NCBI GenBank assembly: GCA_016197185.1
Contig: JACPWH010000245.1
Location: 1-33,085 of the forward strand
Length of the DNA: 33,085 nt
Direction: 5' to 3'
Source: Ignavibacteriota bacterium
GTDB lineage: Bacteria > Bacteroidota > Ignavibacteria > Kapaibacteriales > UBA961
Shown in pieces: positions 8,622-16,675 of the stretch. The notes beneath the pieces were generated by a model. The model saw nothing but the letters and a program-made list of their open reading frames with translations, was not told where the DNA came from and did no database searches. Numbering within the stretch: the first letter of the stretch is position 1; every line of letters starts with the position of its first letter. The translations under genes and the position numbers were made by a program.

Positions 8622-8629
8622 TAATTTTG
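8622..8629 (+). promoter_or_regulatory. Candidate -7 element for the GH3 gene
   Basis: TAATTTTG fits TAnnTTTG and is the same octamer found in the conserved block at 5043-5050. It lies 32 nt before the chosen start at 8662. No clear -33 element was seen. Confidence 0.35.
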
Positions 8630-8661
8630 CAGAAACATTCCCTTTAATTTTCTTGAAACCT

Positions 8662-10224
8662 ATGAATTCTTCGCACTTTTATCGTCTGGCTGCAAGCTGT
8701 GTAATGCCCAATGTTCTGGAAAATGAATACTCTGTTGATGAAGAGTATAGAGAGAATATTCACCTGCTTGCCGCGAGCGGTATAGCCGGTTTCTGTGTAT
8801 TTCAGGGGAAATTAGAAGAAACCCGCGCTATGATTGCTGCCCTGCAAACTATTGCAAATGGAACATTACTCATGAGTGCCGATTATGAATACGGACTTCC
8901 GATGCGACTGGAAGGTGGAACAGTTTTCCCGCAAGCTATGGCTATCGGCAAAGCGAATGATCCGGCTATGACACGAAAAATTGCCCAAGCTATTGCAAGA
9001 GAAGCACGGGGAATCGGTATTCATTGGAATTTCGCACCCGTGTGCGATGTTAATTCTAACCCCAAAAATCCAATTATCAATATCCGCTCTTTCGGTGAAA
9101 CGCCGAAAGCAATTATCCCTCATATCATTGCTATGGTTGAAGGAATGCAATCGGAAGGTGTAATTGCGTGTGCAAAGCATTTTCCCGGTCACGGAGATAC
9201 ATCAGTGGATTCTCATCTTTCGCTCCCTACACTTCTTTATGATATTGACCGTTTAGAAAGAACCGAACTTTCACCTTTTCGTGCAGCAATAAGTGCAGGT
9301 GTTCGTTCGGTTATGGTTGCGCATTTAGCTGCTCCAACTCTTGCTGATGTCGGTAAAGAATCCATTGATAAAAATTCCCGTTTCCCAACTAACGAAAATG
9401 ATCCGGCATCACTTTCCAAAGCAATTACAACAGGATTCTTAAAAAACATATTGCATTTTAGTGGATTAAGCGTGACTGACGCTCTTGATATGCAATCGAT
9501 TACCCGCCAATATTCGAGTGGAGAGGCGGCTATAAGGGCGATGGATGCAGGAGCAGATGTTATCTTAATTCCTGATAACCCGTGGGAAGCTATCGAAGCA
9601 CTTGCCCGTGAAGCTGAAACAAACCCTCTATTTGCCGAACGCCTTAGCCAAGCAGCAGCACAAATTGAAGCAGCTAAAAAGTGGTGCTCACAGATGGCGG
9701 CATCTCTCGACCCAAAACCTATCTCACTTGAAGAACACGCTAACCTTGCTCTCCAAGTTGCAAAAAAAGCAGTACGAATTGAAGACCATAAGCGCGCTCT
9801 TCCATTAAGCCAATATGAAACTTTTGCAGCATTTGCCGTGATGCAAGACGAGAATATAGAACCCGGTGCAGAATTTTTCCATTTTCTTGCACAAACGGTG
9901 GATAGCGATTGTGATTTCGGGTTCTTGGACGCAGCAATCACCGACGATGAAGCTACTGCGCTTGCAGAGCAAACTGCCGATGCAGAAATAATTGTTGTTG
10001 CAATCTTTATGAGAGCCAGATCTCATAAAGGAACTGTGGATGTACCCGCCTATCTTGATCATGCGATCTCGTTAATTGCCGATGGAAGAAAGGTTATCTC
10101 AGTATTACTTGGCAATCCTTATTTACGTGATGCCATTCATGCCGATTGTTATATAAGCACCTACTCGGACTCCACTCCGGCAATTGGTGCAGCTGCACTT
10201 GCTCTTGGCGGCAAATTAAAATAA
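8662..10224 (+). CDS. Glycoside hydrolase family 3, NagZ-type beta-N-acetylhexosaminidase-like
   Basis: A 520-residue protein with the GH3 TIM barrel in its first 330 or so residues. The NagZ signature KHFPGHGDTSVDSH is at 172-185; its Asp/His pair serves as the acid/base in NagZ enzymes. The probable nucleophile is Asp273 in SVTDALDM. NagZ proteins remove N-acetylglucosamine from muropeptides during cell-wall recycling, and that role is inferred here. The protein is longer than a typical NagZ (about 340 residues) because of a C-terminal alpha/beta region of about 180 residues resembling the GH3 C-terminal domain. No signal peptide is visible, so a cytoplasmic location is likely. The frame is open from an ATG at 8485, but those 59 extra residues are not family-like; ATG 8662 starts the conserved region and lies 32 nt after a possible -7 box. 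It is divergent from panB. Confidence 0.85.
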   Translation: MNSSHFYRLAASCVMPNVLENEYSVDEEYRENIHLLAASGIAGFCVFQGKLEETRAMIAALQTIANGTLLMSADYEYGLPMRLEGGTVFPQAMAIGKANDPAMTRKIAQAIAREARGIGIHWNFAPVCDVNSNPKNPIINIRSFGETPKAIIPHIIAMVEGMQSEGVIACAKHFPGHGDTSVDSHLSLPTLLYDIDRLERTELSPFRAAISAGVRSVMVAHLAAPTLADVGKESIDKNSRFPTNENDPASLSKAITTGFLKNILHFSGLSVTDALDMQSITRQYSSGEAAIRAMDAGADVILIPDNPWEAIEALAREAETNPLFAERLSQAAAQIEAAKKWCSQMAASLDPKPISLEEHANLALQVAKKAVRIEDHKRALPLSQYETFAAFAVMQDENIEPGAEFFHFLAQTVDSDCDFGFLDAAITDDEATALAEQTADAEIIVVAIFMRARSHKGTVDVPAYLDHAISLIADGRKVISVLLGNPYLRDAIHADCYISTYSDSTPAIGAAALALGGKLK

Positions 10225-10684
10225 TTCCGTATCATTTTTATGATTGCAGGGTTGTTGATCTATAGTTATTAACAATTACAGAATTCAAGAAAACGTATAA
10301 TTAAATAACAGAATTTCAATCTCTATTTTCGGGGCTGTGACAATTGTGCTGCAAAATTATCTCTATTTAGGTTTTGAGGTATCCCTATGTGATTAAATGT
10401 TTATAGAAATTGTATCTTTCATAGCAACATAGCACCTCTTAGGAATCGTATGATGCTATTGCATGGCTTTTCTATAACTATTTGAATCATTTAGTCTCTT
10501 TGCAATACGGAATCTATTTTTTTTGTAAAAATTGTTATGTATTTAACTTCTTAAACTGTAAATTTTACAAGCAATTTTACGAACATAACACCTACTACAT
10601 AATTTGCAGTCTTGTTTCTCTCGAAATTTACGTAAATTAGCATGATTCACAGAGCTAACCTTCTATTTGATATTGGAGTAAACT
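10225..10684. other. Intergenic region upstream of the long protease paralogue
   Basis: AT-rich with no supported gene. The last 90 bp hold the second copy of the conserved upstream block. A weak inverted match (gtaaaaattg at about 10530 and caattttac at about 10572) is present; nothing else was recognised. Confidence 0.6.
10598..10651 (+). promoter_or_regulatory. Conserved upstream block (copy 2), probable promoter
   Basis: Matches the minus-strand sequence of 5032-5085 over 54 ungapped bases (40 identical by hand count). Shared parts are tttgcag, tgttt, aattta, gtaa..tt.gca and attcaca. The position corresponding to TAATTTTG in copy 1 is TAAATTAG here (10631-10638). It ends 33 nt before the start codon. 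Confidence 0.55.
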
Positions 10685-13600
10685 ATGAAAACTACTTTCC
10701 TTTTTTGTATTGTTTTTGCAATAACAAGTGTATCGGCTCACTCTCAATGTATGCAATATCCTGTCCCCTTAGTCGAGCGAATAGGAGGTGCATCCGCAAT
10801 TATCGAAGGGAAAATCATTTCGCAAACGAGTTTTCCGGCAGGAAACGAAGGAATGATTTACACCCGCTTTACTGTTGAGGTATATAAAATTTTCAAAGGA
10901 CTGACGGATAGTGAACCAAAACAAATAGAAATAACGACCGAAGGTGGAATATATGGAAGTGAAGCGGTGAAAGTAAATCCATCAGTAAATTTGTCAATCG
11001 GGCAAACCGGTGTATTCTTTCTGCAAGAGCATTCCAAAAACAATGATTTCAAAGGCTTCGAGCCGTTCGCATGGGGGCAATGTGTAATTTGGTATGACGA
11101 ACAATCTCGATCCGCAGCAGACATATTCAAGAAGTATTCCGGCTCAACTTTTCTGTATGATGCTATCTTCAAACAGCTTGGGAATTCCTACCGTGAAATG
11201 CAAAGTTATAACCCAAAATCAAGATCAATTGAGAAATCCGCGCGAACTCTTGCAGCAAACATATCCGGTTTCACTCCTACAACGATTACAGGCGGTACAA
11301 ATTCCACACTTACTATCAACGGTTCAGGGTTTGGTAATTCGTACTCAGGTCAAGCAGCCGTAGCTTTCAAAAATCCTGACGACGGAGGTGCAACGTATTC
11401 AACTGCCGGAGCAAACCGTATTGTATCGTGGACTGATAATCAAATTCAAGTGAAAGTTCCTGATAATGCCGGCACGGGAACAATCCGTGTTACAGGAGTT
11501 GATGGTTCGCAATCCGTTTCGGGAACTTCCTTAATAATTGATTTTGTAGTATTTAATGTTAATGATGCCAATGGGAATGCACAGCAAACATACTTGGTGA
11601 ATTCAAACGGTAACGGAGGATATACTCACACATTCAATACAAATTTTAATAATAACACAGATGCAAATGCAGCCTTCAAAAGGGCTTTGAAGGCATGGAG
11701 ATGTAATACTTTTGTAAATTATGCCGTAGCTACAGGAACAAGCAATGTAAATTGTAATAATGGCAATGACGGTATAAACATAGTTACCTTTGATGATAAT
11801 TGTACACTCGGCGCAGGTGTATTAGGTATAACATATACCTATTGGTCAGGCTGCAATGTAACATATTATCGGTTACGGGAAATGGATTTAATCTTCAAAG
11901 CAACAGCACCGGTAAACGGCTGGAACTTTGGTCCGGGTGCTACTACCGGAAATAAATATGATTTTCAATCTGTAGTTGTTCATGAACTCGGGCACGGACA
12001 CCAACTGGGGCATATTATATCAGCGGGTAAAGTAATGCATTATGCTCTTGGAGCAAATTCTGATGTACGAAATCTTAATACAGTAAGTGATATTGGCGGA
12101 GGTAATGATGTTGTTAACCGGAGCATAAACAATAAGCCTTGTGGACCGACGGCTATGAACAAACTCAATTCAGGTAATTGCGATGTTGGCATTCCACCGA
12201 CTGCGGCTTTCACTGCAACGCCGTTACAAGGATGTGTTCCTCTTACTGTAAACTTTACTGACCAAAGTACCGACAGCCCCACTTCATGGAATTGGGATTT
12301 CAAAAATGACGGCTCGGTCACAAGCACATCTCAAAATTCAAGTTATACCTATACTGTTCCCGGTACATATTCTGTTCAACTGACAGCATCAAATTCAAGT
12401 GGTTCAAATTCACTGACTAAAACAAATTACATCACCGTCTATGCCCTTCCGACTATTGATGCAGGTACGAACACAACCGTGTGTTATGGTTCCAATTTCC
12501 AACTTGGAGGAACTCCTACAGCAGCAGGTACTACTCCGCCTTATGTATATTCATGGTCGCCAGTCACAAATCTCGATAACTCTACTTCAGCGAACCCGAT
12601 TCTTACGGCATTATTCACAGTTCCAACCGTTTACACACTTACAGTTACAGACGCGAAAGGATGTGTTTCACAGAAAACAGTTACGATATCAATCTTTCCC
12701 CGTACTGCTGTAAATGCAGGAATTGATAAATTCCTATGTTATGGAAGCGGTTCAGGTCTTGGAGGGGCACCCACGGCAAGTGGCGGTGCACCTCACTATC
12801 AATACTCATGGATTCCTTCTATTGGATTAGATAACGCAGCAATCGCAAATCCTATTGCCTCACCTACCGTTAATACTATGTATGTAGCAACTGTTACCGA
12901 TGCCAATAACTGCGTAGTGCGAGATACTGTAGTAATTACAATGTACCCCAAGGCTACAATTAGTGCAGGAGTTGATAAATCAGTCTGTATAGGTTCATCA
13001 GTTGCTATTGGTGGTGCACCGACGGCTTCAGGAGTATCTGCGCCGTTTACCTATTCATGGTTGCCGGTTACAGGTCTAAGCTCTGCTACAAATTCTAACC
13101 CGACAGCATCCCCGACTGTTACAACGGATTATGTTCTCACTGTTACCGATGCTAACGGCTGTACATCTAAAGATACGGTAAAAGTAACGGTAAACCCCCT
13201 CCCTGTTCCTACGATTACTTCTACCCGCCCTACAACATTTTGTGAAGGTGACAGTACAATTCTTGATGCAGGCGCATTCAAATCATATCTTTGGTCGAAC
13301 AATCAAACAACTCAAATAATTACAGTAAAGCAAGCAGGAAATTATACTGTAAAAGTTGTTAATACAAATGATTGTGAAGCTACTTCGGTTCCTGTTCCAG
13401 TAATTGTCCAACCGAAACCTGTTCCGGTAATCATTTCACAAAAGCCGGCAACCTTTTGCCAAGGTGATAATACGGTACTTGACGCAGGAGCAGGATATAA
13501 ATCATATCTTTGGTCAAACGGTGCAACAACGCAAACAATTACAGTAACTACCGCAGACGCATATAGTGTTACTGTCAGTAACGCCAATGATTGCAAAGCG

Positions 13601-14554
13601 CAATCACAGCCAATAAATGTTGTGGTCAACCCCAAACCGGCTGTCGAGATAAGCGGTCCCAATTCATTGTGTAACAATTCCATTGCAACATATTCCGTAC
13701 CTGCGATACCCGCAGGTTCATTTCAATGGAATGTAACAGGCGGAACACTTACATCCGGTAACGGCACAAACAGTATTACCGTTCAATGGGGAACTGTAAC
13801 AGGTTCTGTATCATTAACTCGAACAGTGTCTGCTACTAATTGCTCTGCCTCCGGTACTTATCCTGTTGTTATCAGTTCAACTCTCACCCCAGAAATTAGT
13901 AGAGTAAGCGGCAGGGGATGCGAAGGTGAAGATGTAGTTCTTTCAGCACCTGCCGGTTATTCAAGTTATAAATGGTCATCAGGTGAAACTTCTCAATCGA
14001 TAACAGTTCGGTCAAATGGTACATTTACTGTTACAGTAAAAGATGCAAACAATTGCGAGGGTACATCACTTGCCACGGCAATTCTATTTACTCCTCCACC
14101 ACCAAAACCGAGCATTACACAACATTCTGACACACTCTTTTCGTCATTAGCAGATGGATATGAATGGAAACGTAATTCCGTTATTATCCCGAATCAGACA
14201 AAGCAGTTCATTGTAATCAATGAACTTGGTAAATATACTGTTACCGTCTCCGATTCTAAATCCTGTTCCTCTGTTTCGGATGAGTTTGAGGTAACATCAA
14301 CTGCTGTTGAGGAACAATACCAAGCCGGAGCAATCCATATCTATCCGAACCCAACGGACGGCGATATCCAAATTGATATACCGTTTGGAGAGATAGAATG
14401 CCGGATAAGCAATGTGTTGGGCATGACAGTTGCCAAGTACACTTTACAGTTGGGCAAAACTACGGTTTCACTTTCTGATTTTCCGGCAGGGATCTATTCA
14501 GTGGAATTTACATCAGGTAATCAACGATTTGTACAGGTGATAACAAAACAATAG
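10685..14554 (+). CDS. T9SS-secreted metzincin-like metalloprotease, long paralogue
   Basis: A secreted 1289-residue protein with the same plan as the product of 2246-4996. Domains in order: signal peptide (about 1-21); unrecognised N-terminal domain (about 22-190); IPT/TIG-like domain (about 194-288); protease core with HELGHGHQLGH at 433-443 and VMHY with Met451; PKD domain (about 504-586); three modules of about 82 residues at 590-672, 673-753 and 754-836, each with a (P)TA.G..PP/AP.Y.YSW.P core; two Ig-like modules (about 841-908 and 912-981, sharing TFC.GD and KSYLWSN); a PKD-like domain (986-1064); two more Ig-like segments; and a T9SS type A tail from IYPNPTDG (about 1219). The extra length relative to its paralogue is repeat modules. 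The GGAG 7 nt before the ATG supports the start. Extracellular proteolysis or adhesion is inferred. Confidence 0.85.
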   Translation: MKTTFLFCIVFAITSVSAHSQCMQYPVPLVERIGGASAIIEGKIISQTSFPAGNEGMIYTRFTVEVYKIFKGLTDSEPKQIEITTEGGIYGSEAVKVNPSVNLSIGQTGVFFLQEHSKNNDFKGFEPFAWGQCVIWYDEQSRSAADIFKKYSGSTFLYDAIFKQLGNSYREMQSYNPKSRSIEKSARTLAANISGFTPTTITGGTNSTLTINGSGFGNSYSGQAAVAFKNPDDGGATYSTAGANRIVSWTDNQIQVKVPDNAGTGTIRVTGVDGSQSVSGTSLIIDFVVFNVNDANGNAQQTYLVNSNGNGGYTHTFNTNFNNNTDANAAFKRALKAWRCNTFVNYAVATGTSNVNCNNGNDGINIVTFDDNCTLGAGVLGITYTYWSGCNVTYYRLREMDLIFKATAPVNGWNFGPGATTGNKYDFQSVVVHELGHGHQLGHIISAGKVMHYALGANSDVRNLNTVSDIGGGNDVVNRSINNKPCGPTAMNKLNSGNCDVGIPPTAAFTATPLQGCVPLTVNFTDQSTDSPTSWNWDFKNDGSVTSTSQNSSYTYTVPGTYSVQLTASNSSGSNSLTKTNYITVYALPTIDAGTNTTVCYGSNFQLGGTPTAAGTTPPYVYSWSPVTNLDNSTSANPILTALFTVPTVYTLTVTDAKGCVSQKTVTISIFPRTAVNAGIDKFLCYGSGSGLGGAPTASGGAPHYQYSWIPSIGLDNAAIANPIASPTVNTMYVATVTDANNCVVRDTVVITMYPKATISAGVDKSVCIGSSVAIGGAPTASGVSAPFTYSWLPVTGLSSATNSNPTASPTVTTDYVLTVTDANGCTSKDTVKVTVNPLPVPTITSTRPTTFCEGDSTILDAGAFKSYLWSNNQTTQIITVKQAGNYTVKVVNTNDCEATSVPVPVIVQPKPVPVIISQKPATFCQGDNTVLDAGAGYKSYLWSNGATTQTITVTTADAYSVTVSNANDCKAQSQPINVVVNPKPAVEISGPNSLCNNSIATYSVPAIPAGSFQWNVTGGTLTSGNGTNSITVQWGTVTGSVSLTRTVSATNCSASGTYPVVISSTLTPEISRVSGRGCEGEDVVLSAPAGYSSYKWSSGETSQSITVRSNGTFTVTVKDANNCEGTSLATAILFTPPPPKPSITQHSDTLFSSLADGYEWKRNSVIIPNQTKQFIVINELGKYTVTVSDSKSCSSVSDEFEVTSTAVEEQYQAGAIHIYPNPTDGDIQIDIPFGEIECRISNVLGMTVAKYTLQLGKTTVSLSDFPAGIYSVEFTSGNQRFVQVITKQ

Positions 14555-14732
14555 ATAGGTTTTCCATTATCCAACTCCATATAAATTTGATTTATAATTT
14601 TAATGTTACAATCCTAAACAATAAATGTTCCTGTGAATAGTTTTGAAATAGTGATAATAAAAGCATAAATTGCCAATAGAATTAGTAATCTTAGAAAGCA
14701 AAACATCAGGCGAAGAAATTACCCGAAATTCA

Positions 14733-16652
14733 ATGATACGATATTTAACAGTTTTTTTATTGCTTGTGATGTTGCCTTTCTCACTTTCTGCCCAGGAACT
14801 ATGGGGGAATGTGAGAAACTGCCAAGAATTAAACTCTGCTTCCGATGACTTCGCCCCTGTTTGGAATCCACTTCAGCAATTACTATATTTTAACTCTGAG
14901 CGGTCGGGACGTTCCGTGTTTTATATTGCCTCTCAAAATTCACGTTCTTCATTTTCTGCACCCGCTGCCTTGAATGATGTCCTGAATGCAAAACGTGGTA
15001 ATCAATCGTATCTTACGATTTCATCAAGCGGAGAAGCGTATTTTTCCGCGTTCAGACTTGGAGAGCAGCGGTCATATCTTTCAATTTTCCGCAGTTTGGT
15101 AAACGGTTCGCTTTGGAATCCCCCTACTTCTGTGGAAGAACTGAATGATGAGAGCTTTAATTCTCATCCAGCCATTTCCAGAAGTGGCTCTAGCTTAATA
15201 TTTTCTTCCGACCGTGCAGGAGGAATGGGCGAAACTGATCTTTGGATTTCGCGAAAACAAACGGATGGCAATTGGTCACAACCATTAAATATCGGTGACG
15301 CAATCAATTCATCAGGTAATGAGATTACACCATTCCTTGTGGGGGAAGACTCCCTTTTTTTTGCATCCGACGGTTGGGGCGGCAAAGGAGGATATGAAAT
15401 ATTCCTTTCAGTAAAAATCGCAGGGCTCTGGCAACCCCCCATCCCACTTTCGGAGATAAATTCTGAATTTGATGATTCGGATTTTATGCTGTTGGACTAC
15501 GAGAATGCTTTTTTTGCTTCGAATAGAACAGGTGGGGCAGGAAAACTCGATATTTATCAAGCGCAAAGAAAATTGATAGCGGAGCCTAATAAAACACTCG
15601 AGATAACACTTTCCACCTTAGTACCCAATATCATTGTAAAAGAGCAACAGGGCGGCAAAATATTTCCAATCATACCTGTACTTTATTTTGCACGTAACAC
15701 CGATCAAATACAACCACAATTCAAAAGCGATAGAACTTCTCCGTTTTCCGAAAGCACACTTGCTGCAGAAGATGATTCAGTTTATGCACGAACCCTTGAT
15801 ATTATCGGTTCGCGGATGAAGATGGACTCTTCAACCTCCCTTACAGTAATTGGTTGGGCAGATAAATCTACAAAAACGGAAACGATAGAACTTGCCGGTC
15901 GGCGCGCAGAGTCTGTAAAAAAATATTTGATGGAACGATGGAATATTACTGAGAAGAGAGTGATAATCCATGCTTCAGAGCCGATAGATACTACTGTTTC
16001 CGGCATCAAAGGACAGTACGCAAGAATAGACTTACAGCCCGATTCCCCGGATTTGCTCGCGCCCTTTGTTCCCCGCCAGGGTTCAATTAAAATTACTCCT
16101 TCACAATTGGAACTCGGTGTAGATGCCCGTCCGCGCGCACTGTTGAAATCATGGGAATGTTTTGTTGACGGTAGAGTGGTTGCAAACTCTAAAAACAAGA
16201 AGCTACCCGCAAAATTTACTATTCCTACTAAAGATTTGAGTTCGTTCATTTCTTCTGACTCACTTGAATTTACCTTACATGCCCTTGATACACTCGGTAG
16301 TGCTTCTCTCAAAACACTCGTTCTCCCTATACAGCATATTCGGACAAAAACGAATTCCTCTGTGTCAAATGACTATTTCCTTCCGATTATTCAGCCATCT
16401 GTAGCTGCTGCAATGTTCGAGAATATTGCCAGGGAAAGGGATATAACCACCTGTATTCTCCAACCATATACCGATGTCTCAGGTAAATTGAATCCTCTGT
16501 GCCGTTCTGCTATCGAAGAGATTAAATCAAAAGCCTCCAAACTTAATGTATCGGTAAAAGTTGTTCCGAAAAAAGAGAAGGAAGTCCCTACAGCAATCGA
16601 ACAATTTGCCACGCTCTACCTAAGTATCATTATTGAACATCGCGAACCGTAG
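14733..16652 (+). CDS. OmpA-family envelope protein with PD40-type beta-propeller
   Basis: A 639-residue exported protein. The signal peptide begins MIRYLTVFLLLVMLPFSLSA. The next 270 or so residues hold propeller repeats of the WD40-like PD40 type (FAPVWNPLQQLLYFNSERSG, then HPAISRSG..LIFSSDRAGG.GETDLW, ITPF..GEDSLFFASDGWGGKGGYEIF, and FFASNRTGGAGKLDIY). An OmpA C-terminal domain follows (about 320-450), with the peptidoglycan-binding Asp in GWADKST and Arg in GRRAESV both present. The last 180 or so residues are less conserved and end in a possible second partial OmpA-like motif. It probably links the outer membrane to peptidoglycan. The architecture resembles PorE of the T9SS, but many unrelated Bacteroidota proteins share it. 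The frame extends upstream to a TTG at 14670, rejected because ATG 14733 directly precedes the signal peptide. Cytochrome b follows after 23 nt. Confidence 0.82.
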   Translation: MIRYLTVFLLLVMLPFSLSAQELWGNVRNCQELNSASDDFAPVWNPLQQLLYFNSERSGRSVFYIASQNSRSSFSAPAALNDVLNAKRGNQSYLTISSSGEAYFSAFRLGEQRSYLSIFRSLVNGSLWNPPTSVEELNDESFNSHPAISRSGSSLIFSSDRAGGMGETDLWISRKQTDGNWSQPLNIGDAINSSGNEITPFLVGEDSLFFASDGWGGKGGYEIFLSVKIAGLWQPPIPLSEINSEFDDSDFMLLDYENAFFASNRTGGAGKLDIYQAQRKLIAEPNKTLEITLSTLVPNIIVKEQQGGKIFPIIPVLYFARNTDQIQPQFKSDRTSPFSESTLAAEDDSVYARTLDIIGSRMKMDSSTSLTVIGWADKSTKTETIELAGRRAESVKKYLMERWNITEKRVIIHASEPIDTTVSGIKGQYARIDLQPDSPDLLAPFVPRQGSIKITPSQLELGVDARPRALLKSWECFVDGRVVANSKNKKLPAKFTIPTKDLSSFISSDSLEFTLHALDTLGSASLKTLVLPIQHIRTKTNSSVSNDYFLPIIQPSVAAAMFENIARERDITTCILQPYTDVSGKLNPLCRSAIEEIKSKASKLNVSVKVVPKKEKEVPTAIEQFATLYLSIIIEHREP

Positions 16653-16675
16653 GTCAACAATCAAAATTTCTCATT

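Noticed and set aside
8485-8661. 59-residue N-terminal extension of the GH3 protein from the ATG at 8485
   Set aside because: The extension has no family similarity and overlaps the likely divergent promoter region of panB; a -7-like box lies inside it just before the better ATG at 8662.
10642-10878. 78-codon frame overlapping the start of the long protease
   Set aside because: It overlaps the signal peptide region of the real gene in another frame and lacks its own ribosome binding site.
14670-14732. Upstream TTG start for the OmpA/PD40 protein
   Set aside because: It would put 21 polar residues before a clear signal peptide that begins at ATG 14733.
14733-16652. OmpA/PD40 protein as PorE of the T9SS
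   Set aside because: The architecture is similar, but no other T9SS machinery gene is adjacent and this domain combination is common in Bacteroidota; the specific name is not supported.
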